Part shown: in pieces, positions 1 through 7,006 of the stretch
How the letters are laid out: the number at the start of each line of letters is the position of its first letter
Numbering within the stretch: the first letter of the stretch is position 1
NCBI GenBank assembly: GCA_035695825.1
Contig: DASRRH010000011.1
Span: forward strand, 124,001-188,000
Direction: 5' to 3'
DNA from: JAKEFM01 sp035695825
GTDB taxonomy: Bacteria > Planctomycetota > UBA1135 > JAKEFM01
Length of the DNA: 64,000 nucleotides
The notes under the pieces: model-generated
What the model saw: the letters and a program-made list of their open reading frames with translations, nothing else
Told to the model about the DNA's origin: nothing
Database searches by the model: none
Made by a program: the position numbers and the translations under genes

Positions 1-1404
1 CGGACGCACCCGGCCTCGCCCCGGGTGCTGATCGCGAACTCGAACCTGGTCCCGAAGTGGGCGACCTCGGACTACTTCCGCCGCCTCGAGCAGCTCGGCC
101 TGATGATGTTCGGGCAGATGACGGCGGGCTCCTGGATCTACATCGGGACGCAGGGGATCCTCCAGGGGACCTACGAGACCTTCGCCGCGGCGGCCGCCAA
201 GCACTTCGGCGGGACGCTGCGCGGGCGGCTCGTCGTCTCGGGCGGGTTCGGCGGGATGGGGGGGGCGCAGCCCCTCGCCGTCGCGATGAACGAGGGGGTC
301 TTCCTCGGGGCGGACGTCGACCCGGCGCGGATCGAGCGGCGGCTGCGCACGGGCTTCTGCGACGTGATGATCGGGGACGTCGAGGCCGCGATCCGCCAGG
401 CCCTCGAGTCGAAGCGACGCGGGGAGGCGCGCTCGATCGGAGTCGTGGCGAACCAGGCGGACCTCCTCGCCGCCCTCCGGAAGGACCGTGTCGTGCCGGA
501 CGTGGTGACCGACCAGACGAGCGCCCACGACGAGCTCGAGGGGTACGTTCCGAACGGCATGACCCTGGAGGAGGCGCTCGCGCTCCGCGCGCGCGACCCG
601 AAGACCTACGTCCGCGAGGCGTACCGGACGATGGCCGAGCACTGCCGGTCGATGCTCGAGCTCCAGAAGGACGGGGCGGTCGTCTTCGACTACGGGAACA
701 ACCTCCGCGGGCAGGCGAAGACCGCCGGCGTCGAGAACGCCTTCGACTTCCCCGGCTTCGTCCCCGCCTACGTGCGCTCCCTCTTCTGCGAGGGGAGGGG
801 GCCCTTCCGCTGGGTCGCCCTCTCGGGGGACCCCGAGGACATCGCGCGGACCGACGAGATGGCGCTGCGAGAGTTCTCGGAGGACGAGTCGCTCGTCCGG
901 TGGATCCGCCTCGCGCGGGAGCGGGTCAAGTTCCAGGGGCTCCCCGCCCGCATCGCCTGGCTCGGCTACGGCGAGCGCGCGCGGTTCGGGCTCCGCGTGA
1001 ACGAGATGGTCGCGCGCGGGGAGCTCAAGGCTCCCGTCGTGATCGGCCGCGACCACCTCGACGCGGGCTCCGTCGCCTCGCCCTACCGGGAGACCGAGGG
1101 GATGAAGGACGGATCGGACGCCGTCGCCGACTGGCCCCTCCTGAACGCCCTCCTGAACGCGGCGAGCGGGGCGTCCTGGGTCTCCGTCCACTCCGGCGGC
1201 GGCGTCGGGATCGGCTACTCCGTCCACGCGGGGCAGGTCACGGTCTGCGACGGAACGAAGGAGATGGCGGGCCGGATCGAGCGGGTCCTCACGAACGATC
1301 CGGGGATCGGCGTCGCGCGCCACGCGGACGCCGGCTACGGCCCCGCGCTCGACTTCGCGCGCGCGCGCGGAATCGAGTTGCCGATGCAGGGGGACGGGCG
1401 TTGA
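1..1404 (+). CDS. hutU: Urocanate hydratase, 5' end outside the window
   Basis: Second enzyme of histidine degradation: it hydrates urocanate to 4-imidazolone-5-propionate in the cytosol with a tightly bound NAD+. The reading frame is open from base 1, and the first residues (RVLIANSNLVPKW) are internal urocanase sequence, so the true start lies to the left. The visible part is 467 residues of a family usually near 555. It carries the YIGTQGILQGTYETF stretch, the glycine-rich GGMGGAQPLA nucleotide-binding segment and a late HSGGGVGIGYS segment. The GTG at 25 is an internal Val codon, not a start. No other hut gene is in view. The stop overlaps the TTG start of the next gene. Confidence 0.95.
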   Translation, partial: RTHPASPRVLIANSNLVPKWATSDYFRRLEQLGLMMFGQMTAGSWIYIGTQGILQGTYETFAAAAAKHFGGTLRGRLVVSGGFGGMGGAQPLAVAMNEGVFLGADVDPARIERRLRTGFCDVMIGDVEAAIRQALESKRRGEARSIGVVANQADLLAALRKDRVVPDVVTDQTSAHDELEGYVPNGMTLEEALALRARDPKTYVREAYRTMAEHCRSMLELQKDGAVVFDYGNNLRGQAKTAGVENAFDFPGFVPAYVRSLFCEGRGPFRWVALSGDPEDIARTDEMALREFSEDESLVRWIRLARERVKFQGLPARIAWLGYGERARFGLRVNEMVARGELKAPVVIGRDHLDAGSVASPYRETEGMKDGSDAVADWPLLNALLNAASGASWVSVHSGGGVGIGYSVHAGQVTVCDGTKEMAGRIERVLTNDPGIGVARHADAGYGPALDFARARGIELPMQGDGR

Positions 1405-1928
1405 GCTACGCCCTCCTCCTGCTCGGGCTCCTCGTCTTCCTCGACACGCTGCGGGAGCCGGGCCTTGCGAGGCAGGCGCGAGCCGGGGCCTCGTTCACGG
1501 CCGCGGGGGCGCGCTTCGGCTCGGCGGGCGCCCGGCTCCTCCTCGTCGGGCTCGGCCTCGTCGGGACGGGCCTGCTCGGCCTCGGGGCCTGGGCGGCGGC
1601 GTTCGGGGAGAAGGGGGGAGCCGCGAACGGCGCGGGGGCCGTCGGCTTCGGGCTCTTCCTCCTCGCCTGTGGCATCGGCGGCCCGCCGAGGGAGGCCGAC
1701 GTCCACTTCGGCCGGACCGAGGTCCGCGTCGGGCTGCGGAGAATCCCCTACGAGCGCTTCCACCGCTTCGAGGTCGACGAGGGAGGCCGGGTGACGCTCG
1801 AAGGGGCCGGATGCTCGATCGGCGGGCGCGTCGGGCAGGGGGAAGTGCAGGGCCTCCGCTCCTTCCTTGCGGACCGGGTGTTCCGGCGGACCGAGCCCTC
1901 TCCCGGCGGCGCTCCGAACGGCACCTGA
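1401..1928 (+). CDS. Small membrane protein of unknown function
   Basis: Not recognised. The 175-residue product starts at a TTG whose last two bases form the TGA stop of the urocanase gene (TTGA overlap), so translation is probably coupled. It has a hydrophobic N-terminal segment (about residues 2-12), a second membrane stretch around 45-65 and a third near 80-95. A soluble C-terminal region of beta character follows, with a positively charged start (GLRRIPYERFHRFEVDEGG). The C-terminal part resembles the PH-like tail of small bacterial membrane proteins, but that is only an impression. No link to histidine catabolism is evident apart from the overlap. Confidence 0.6.
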   Translation: MSYALLLLGLLVFLDTLREPGLARQARAGASFTAAGARFGSAGARLLLVGLGLVGTGLLGLGAWAAAFGEKGGAANGAGAVGFGLFLLACGIGGPPREADVHFGRTEVRVGLRRIPYERFHRFEVDEGGRVTLEGAGCSIGGRVGQGEVQGLRSFLADRVFRRTEPSPGGAPNGT

Positions 1929-2049
1929 ATTGATGGGGGATCCCCGCCGCCGTCCGCGTCCCGACGACCCACGCGGCGGCGTTCCGGTGGCGAAACGCCC
2001 GGGTCCGCCTCGACGAGGTTACCCGAATGCCAGGAAAGGCTAGGTCGCC

Positions 2050-3846
2050 ATGGTGATCGCGCTCGCCTTCCTCCTCGCGGTCTCTGGTCCCACGGCCTCC
2101 GCGCATGGGGGGCTCTACCCTCCTCCGGGCGGGCCGACGGCGGTCCCTCCGGGGTCCAACCGCCCGGCGGGTCCTCCCGTCACCCCCGGCATCAACCCGC
2201 CGGGAGGCGGGCCGAGCACGCCTGGGCCCTCGGCGCCCGGGCCGTCGACTCCGGGAGGGGGGGCGATGGGAGGGCCCCGCACGGGAGGGCTCGTCCTCGA
2301 CGCGCGCGCGGAGTGGTGGGCGTGGTGGGACCGGAACAAGCTCGACTTCCTCCGTCCTCGCCGCCCCTGGCTCGAGGCTCCCCTGACGGGAGGGGACGGC
2401 GCGAATGGATCGGGCACGGCCGCGTCGGCGAGAAGGGAGAGGCGCGCGGAGCTCGCCGGCCTGCTCGAGGGATTCCTGCGGGACGGGGACTACAACGTCC
2501 GCTCCTCCGCGCTGATCGGTCTCGGCCGCCTCGACGGGGCGGGGCACGTCGCGGCCTTCCGCGAGGCGCTCCGCGACCCGCATCCCCAGGTCCGCGACGC
2601 CGCGGTCCTCGCGCTCGGCGTGAGCGGCCGCGGGGAAGCGATCCCCGATCTCCTCCGGCTGGCGTGGGACGCGCCCTCCGGCGGCGGGGAGGGCGCCTCG
2701 GATGTTCCCGCGCACACCCGCGGGATGGCGCTCGCCGCGCTCGGCATCGCCCGGGCCCGTGGCGCGAGCGATCGCGCCTCCGAGCTCGCTCGCTCCTGGC
2801 TCCGCGACGCCTCTCTCCCGCGGCGCCGCGAGGCCGGCGCCGCGGCGGGGGTCGCCCTCACCCTCTCGCGGGACGCGGGCTCCGTCCAAGACCTCGTCGC
2901 CGTCGCCCGCGATACCGAGCAGCCTTCCCCCGTGCGCGCGCGGGCGCTCACGGCACTCGGGGCGATCGGGGACGCTGCGGGGCGCGAAACGATCGGGGAG
3001 GGGCTGGGCGACCGGGACCTCGAGGTTCGGCGGGCCGCCGCGGTCGCTCTCGGGGGGATCGCGCGGAGGGGGGACGGCGAAGCGATCTCCCGCCTGCGCG
3101 CGTTCGTCGGAAAGGAAGGGGATGTCGCGGCGCGCGGCTTTGCCCTGATGGCCCTCGGGCGGCTCGGGGCCCGCGACGCGCTCCTCGAGGAGGTCGAGCG
3201 CGGACCGGAAGTCGCGCGCTCCTGGGCTTTCCTCGCGCTCGCCGTCGCCGTCGCGGGCGCTCCGGACGAGGGAGCGTTGCGCGTCCTCAAGACGAGCCTC
3301 GCCAAGGAGCGATCGTCCGACCGGCGCGGGGCCTGCGCGATCGCGCTCGGGATCGCGGGGGACGACGCGACCGCGGGGATCCTGGCCGACTCCTTCCGGA
3401 CGGAGCGCGACCCGCACCTCCGCGGGCTCCTCGCCCAGGCGCTCGCCCTCACGCGCGCGGCGCAGGCGCGGATCGCCCTCCTCGAGGCCGTGCGCTCGGA
3501 GTCGAGCGCCTACGTCCGCGCGATCGCCTCCTTCGCTCTCGCCTTCTTCGCCGACCCGAGGGACGTCGAGCCGCTCCTCGCCGCGGTCCGGGCGAACCGG
3601 ATTTCCTCCCTGATGGGCCTCCACTCGCTCGCGCTCGCGTTCCACGGCGGGGAGGGGGCGTACCCGGCCCTCCTCGGGCTCCTCCGCGATCCCGAGACTC
3701 CGGCGATCGCGCGCGCGGCGGCGATCGACGGGGCCGTGCTCCTCCTCGAGGAGGACCCGATCCCCGTCCTCCACCGGGTCGCCCGGGAGTCGAACTACCT
3801 CGCCGACCCGGAGGTCGTCGAGGAACTGCTCAAGTTCCTCCTCTAG
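2050..3846 (+). CDS. Secreted HEAT-repeat protein
   Basis: 598 residues. A signal peptide (MVIALAFLLAVSGPTASA) is followed by a Gly/Pro-rich linker to about residue 75. From about residue 125 to the end there are tandem HEAT-like helical repeats, seen as recurring 'VRxxAxxALGxxG' patterns such as VRDAAVLALGVSG, VRRAAAVALGGIA and ARGFALMALGRLG. HEAT solenoids are protein-binding scaffolds, and secreted forms are common in Planctomycetota-type genomes; the partner is unknown. The 121 bases upstream hold no gene. The 3' end runs 17 bases into the convergent lipA gene. Confidence 0.8.
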   Translation: MVIALAFLLAVSGPTASAHGGLYPPPGGPTAVPPGSNRPAGPPVTPGINPPGGGPSTPGPSAPGPSTPGGGAMGGPRTGGLVLDARAEWWAWWDRNKLDFLRPRRPWLEAPLTGGDGANGSGTAASARRERRAELAGLLEGFLRDGDYNVRSSALIGLGRLDGAGHVAAFREALRDPHPQVRDAAVLALGVSGRGEAIPDLLRLAWDAPSGGGEGASDVPAHTRGMALAALGIARARGASDRASELARSWLRDASLPRRREAGAAAGVALTLSRDAGSVQDLVAVARDTEQPSPVRARALTALGAIGDAAGRETIGEGLGDRDLEVRRAAAVALGGIARRGDGEAISRLRAFVGKEGDVAARGFALMALGRLGARDALLEEVERGPEVARSWAFLALAVAVAGAPDEGALRVLKTSLAKERSSDRRGACAIALGIAGDDATAGILADSFRTERDPHLRGLLAQALALTRAAQARIALLEAVRSESSAYVRAIASFALAFFADPRDVEPLLAAVRANRISSLMGLHSLALAFHGGEGAYPALLGLLRDPETPAIARAAAIDGAVLLLEEDPIPVLHRVARESNYLADPEVVEELLKFLL

Positions 3847-4687
3847 CGGCGTCCGGAGCCGCCGCCCCGAGGAGCTCCGCCGCCCGATAGGTCGTCCGGA
3901 CCTGGGGGCCCGCGACGACGCGCCGGATGCCGAGAGCCTCGGCCATGCGCTTCCACTCGGCGTATTCGTCGGGCGACACGGCGCGGGCCGAGGGGGGATG
4001 CTCCTTCGAGGGGGGCGCGTACGCCCCGATCGCGAGGAGCTCGCACCCGACGCTCGCGAGGTCGGCGATCGCGGCGACGACCTCCTCCTTCTTCTCGCCG
4101 AGGCCGAGGGAGAGGGCCGACTTGACCCTTACCCCCCCAGTCCAGTCGCGCGCGCGGCGCAGGAGCTCGAGGGAGCGGGCGTAGTCGCACCCCGGCCGGA
4201 CCGTCGGGAAGAGGCGGCCCACGGTCTCGAGGGCGTGGGAGAGGACGTCGGGCCCTTCCTCGAGGACGCGGTGGAGCGCGGCGCGGTCGCCGCCGAAGTC
4301 GGGGACGAGGACCTCGATCTTCGTCCCGGGCGAGCGGGCGCGCACGGCGCGCACGGCCGCCGCGAAGTGGGTCGCGCCCCCGTCGGGGAGGTCGTCGCGG
4401 TCGACGGAGGTGAGGACGGCGTGGCGGAGCCGGAGCTTCTCGACGAGAGAGGCGACGCGCTGCGCCTCTCCCGGGTCCGGGGGCGCCGGCGTTCCTCTCG
4501 GCAGGAAGCAGAAGGCGCAGGCGCGCGTGCAGACGTTCCCGAGGAGGACGAACGCGGCGGTCGAGGCGCGGTAGCACTCCTCCCGGTTCGGGCAGGAGGT
4601 CTCCTCGCAGACGCTCCCGATCCGCGCGGCGCGCGGCGCCCGGGCGAAGGAGGCGAAGCGGGCCGCGACGCTCCCGCGCCCGGTCAC
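3830..4687 (-). CDS. lipA: Lipoyl synthase, RSSY motif replaced by RTTY
   Basis: Radical SAM enzyme that inserts two sulfur atoms into protein-bound octanoyl groups to make lipoyl cofactors. 285 residues. The auxiliary-cluster cysteines are C27, C32 and C38 (C-x4-C-x5-C) and the radical-SAM cysteines are C53, C57 and C60 (C-x3-C-x2-C). The family's C-terminal RSSY motif, whose Ser ligates the auxiliary cluster, reads RTTY at residues 264-267. The start chosen is the GTG at 4687, which overlaps the TGA of acpS (GTGA). Longer versions run into acpS in another frame and lose lipA-like sequence. No lipB is in view. The stop lies inside the end of the convergent HEAT-repeat gene. Confidence 0.9.
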   Translation of the reverse strand: MTGRGSVAARFASFARAPRAARIGSVCEETSCPNREECYRASTAAFVLLGNVCTRACAFCFLPRGTPAPPDPGEAQRVASLVEKLRLRHAVLTSVDRDDLPDGGATHFAAAVRAVRARSPGTKIEVLVPDFGGDRAALHRVLEEGPDVLSHALETVGRLFPTVRPGCDYARSLELLRRARDWTGGVRVKSALSLGLGEKKEEVVAAIADLASVGCELLAIGAYAPPSKEHPPSARAVSPDEYAEWKRMAEALGIRRVVAGPQVRTTYRAAELLGAAAPDAARGGT

Positions 4688-5070
4688 GAAGTCGCGCCCT
4701 CGGCGACGACGAAGGCGAGGGCGACCCCGGCGTCGTGGGTGAGGGAGAGGTGGAGGCGCGCGATCCCCCTCCGCCGCGCGATCTCGGCGCAAGCTCCGGC
4801 CAGGCGGAGCGTCGGAGGCCCGCCCGGGGCGCGGACGACCTCGATGTCCTTCCAGCGGACCCCCCCGCGCCAGCCCGTCCCGAGCGCCTTCATCGCCGCC
4901 TCCTTCGCCGCGAAGCGCGCGGCGAAGTGGGCGGGGGCCGGAGCGCGGCGGCGGCAGTACTCTCGCTCCCCGTCCGTGAAGACCCGCGCCTCGAACCGAT
5001 CGCCCCACTCCCGGAGCACGCGTTCGAACCGCGCGATCTCGACGAGGTCGACGCCGTTCGAGACGATCAC
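4684..5070 (-). CDS. acpS: Holo-[acyl-carrier-protein] synthase
   Basis: Transfers 4'-phosphopantetheine from CoA to the serine of acyl carrier protein, activating fatty-acid synthesis. 128 residues, a normal length. The N-terminal GVDLVEIARF holds the metal-binding Asp. FAARFAAKEAAMKALGTG is the second signature (KEA), and the C-terminal LHLSLTHDAGVALAFVVA strand is typical. The start is GTG at 5070, with a TAAGAC element 6 bases upstream that could be a weak -10. It overlaps lipA by four bases, so the two cofactor-attachment genes are probably co-transcribed, acpS first. Confidence 0.92.
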   Translation of the reverse strand: MIVSNGVDLVEIARFERVLREWGDRFEARVFTDGEREYCRRRAPAPAHFAARFAAKEAAMKALGTGWRGGVRWKDIEVVRAPGGPPTLRLAGACAEIARRRGIARLHLSLTHDAGVALAFVVAEGATS

Positions 5071-5112
5071 GGGCCCGTCTTACCCGGGGGGCGAGCCGCC
5101 GGGCAAGCGCGG

Positions 5113-5661
5113 ATGAGCCGCGCCGACCGGGAGAAGTGGGACCGGCGCTGGTTGAAGCGCGACGCGCACTCCGGGCTCGGGGCCGACCCGTTTCTGGTCG
5201 AGGTCCTCCCGCGGCTGCGCCGCGGGCGGGCCCTCGACCTGGGGGCGGGGGAGGGGCGCAACGCCCTCCTCCTCGCCGGGAGCGGCTTCCGCGTCGACGC
5301 GCTCGACATCTCGCCGGTCGCGCTCGACCGCGCGGCGCGGGCCGCGCGGGAACGGGGCCTTCCGGTGCGCTGCGCGGTCGTCGACCTCGAGGCGTGGCTC
5401 CCGCCCGCGGGGACCTACGACCTCGTCGTCGGCGTCGACTTCTACCAGCGCCCCCTCCTCCTCGCCGCGCGCGAGGCCGTCCGCCCAGGCGGCGCGGTCC
5501 TCGCCGCGCAGTACGCTCCGGGGACGCACGGCGCGCACGAGGTGTCCCCGGCCTACCGCTTCGAGCTCGAGGATCTCCGGGCCCTGCTCTCCGGCTTCGA
5601 CGTGCGCGTCGCCCGCGAGCAGGGCGGTCGCCGGGAGTTCCTCGCGGTCCGGGTCCGCTGA
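5113..5661 (+). CDS. Class I SAM-dependent methyltransferase
   Basis: 182 residues, TehB-like or Methyltransf_11/25 type. The SAM-binding motif I is ALDLGAGEGRNALLLA, followed by the acidic end of strand 2 (VDALDIS) and a post-motif GTYDLVVGVDFYQRP region. The short length matches a bare Rossmann methyltransferase fold with little substrate-recognition sequence, so the substrate cannot be predicted. The ATG at 5113 is the first start after the divergent acpS gene; 42 bases separate the two genes and must hold both promoters. Confidence 0.8.
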   Translation: MSRADREKWDRRWLKRDAHSGLGADPFLVEVLPRLRRGRALDLGAGEGRNALLLAGSGFRVDALDISPVALDRAARAARERGLPVRCAVVDLEAWLPPAGTYDLVVGVDFYQRPLLLAAREAVRPGGAVLAAQYAPGTHGAHEVSPAYRFELEDLRALLSGFDVRVAREQGGRREFLAVRVR

Positions 5662-5692
5662 GACCCCCGGCTCGAGGATCCGGAGCGAGGGC

Positions 5693-6916
5693 TCACGCCA
5701 GGGGATCGAGGCGGCCCCGATCGGGGCGGAGATTCCGGAGGAACTCCTCGCAAGGGACGCAGGGGATCCCCTCGACCTTGAGACGGTGAGCGCCGCGGTA
5801 GACGAGGAGGGGGCGGACTTCCGGATAGTCGTCGCGGATCGCTCGCAGCGACCGCAGGTCCTCCGGGCGCACGCGACGCGCGTTCTTCACCTCGACCGCG
5901 AGGAGCCCGTCCTCGCCGTACAGGACGACGTCGACCTCCACGCCCGAGCGCGTGCGCCAATAGGAGAGGCGATTGCGCTCGCCCCGATAGGCGTTCCAGG
6001 CGAGGAGGTGCTGTACGACCAGCCCTTCGAGGGCGGCCCCCTCGATCTCCTCCGGGCGGTCGAGCGGTCCGCGCGGCCGGAGGGAGCGGAACACGCCGGC
6101 GTCGAAGAGGAAGAACTTCGGGTGCGCCGCCGTCGCGCGCTTCGCTCGCCGCGTGAAGACGGGGAGTCGGTACGCGAGAAGGAGGTCCTCCAGGATGGAG
6201 AGGTACCCCTCCACGGTGTTGCGCTCGACCCCGCACTCGCGGGCGACGTTCGCCACGTTCAGGACGGAGGCGTGGGAGAAGCTGATCGCCTCGAGGAAAC
6301 GGGAGAACTGCCCCACATTCCGGACGAAGCCCTCGAGCTGGATCTCCTCCCGGAGGTAGAGCGCGGCGTACGTGCGGAGGACCTCTCCGGGCTCGTCCGC
6401 GGCGACGACGAGAGGAAGGAGGCCGCGGAGGAGGGCGTCCGCGAGGCGGAACCTCTCCCCGAGCTCGGCCGCGAGGAAGGGGTGAAGCGTCCGCAGGACG
6501 GAGCGCCCGGCGAGGAGGTCGGCACCCGTCCGCTTGAGCTTGCGGGCGCTCGAGCCCGTCAGGACGAACTGGAGGCCTCGCTTCGCCTCGATCAGGCCGT
6601 GCACGACCGGGAGAAGCTCGGGCACCTTCTGCACCTCGTCGACGACGACGACGCGCCGGCCGGGATTCCCCTCGACGAGCTCGGCCAGGCGTTCGGGACG
6701 CGCGCCGAGGCTCCGGAAAGTCTCCGGGTCGAGCAGGTCGACGCGGAGAGCCTCCGGGAAGGCGGTCCGGGTCCAGGAGGACTTGCCGGTCCCCCGGGGC
6801 CCGAACAGGAAGAAGCTGCCCCGCGGCGGCCGGAAGAAACGGGTAATAACTTCTATTTTGAGTCTCGTAAATGAATTGGTACTTGCATATTGTCGACGGG
6901 GAAACTCCGGAGTCAA
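5693..6916 (-). CDS. AAA-family ATPase with C-terminal DUF4143 domain; start uncertain
   Basis: An ATPase of the AAA_14/DUF4143 family, found in many bacteria as single-gene ATPases of unclear role. It has Walker A GPRGTGKSS, Walker B VVVVDEVQK, a sensor-like TGSSARKL and the C-terminal DUF4143 part with SGVEVDVVL and LAVEVKNARR, a restriction-nuclease-like strand pair. By family comparison the protein should begin near ITRFFRPPRGSFFLF. No ATG, GTG or TTG exists there: the only conventional in-frame start is TTG at 6916 (407 residues), and an ATT at 6847 sits where the family usually starts. The 5' segment is strikingly AT-rich, and a promoter-like pair overlaps it. The start coordinate is tentative. 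Confidence 0.75.
   Translation of the reverse strand: MTPEFPRRQYASTNSFTRLKIEVITRFFRPPRGSFFLFGPRGTGKSSWTRTAFPEALRVDLLDPETFRSLGARPERLAELVEGNPGRRVVVVDEVQKVPELLPVVHGLIEAKRGLQFVLTGSSARKLKRTGADLLAGRSVLRTLHPFLAAELGERFRLADALLRGLLPLVVAADEPGEVLRTYAALYLREEIQLEGFVRNVGQFSRFLEAISFSHASVLNVANVARECGVERNTVEGYLSILEDLLLAYRLPVFTRRAKRATAAHPKFFLFDAGVFRSLRPRGPLDRPEEIEGAALEGLVVQHLLAWNAYRGERNRLSYWRTRSGVEVDVVLYGEDGLLAVEVKNARRVRPEDLRSLRAIRDDYPEVRPLLVYRGAHRLKVEGIPCVPCEEFLRNLRPDRGRLDPLA
6889..6916 (-). promoter_or_regulatory. Possible sigma70-type promoter for the AAA/DUF4143 gene
   Basis: TTGACT at 6916-6911, a 16-base spacer and GACAAT at 6894-6889, read on the minus strand inside an AT-rich island. If it is used, transcription would begin near 6882. 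The TTG at 6916 could then not be the start codon, leaving a non-standard start such as ATT at 6847. Confidence 0.35.
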
Positions 6917-6970
6917 GCTCGGGCCTGCGGGCGGGGGTGCTCGAACGGAGGGGAGGAGGAAGTTCGTCCT

Positions 6971-6999
6971 TTGCGGAGCGCGACCGTCCGTTGAAGAAT
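6971..6999 (+). promoter_or_regulatory. Candidate promoter for the UvrD-type helicase gene
   Basis: TTGCGG at 6971-6976, a 17-base spacer and AAGAAT at 6994-6999. The GTG start follows 7 bases later, so the predicted transcript would have essentially no leader. Confidence 0.35.
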
Positions 7000-7006
7000 C
7001 GCCCTC

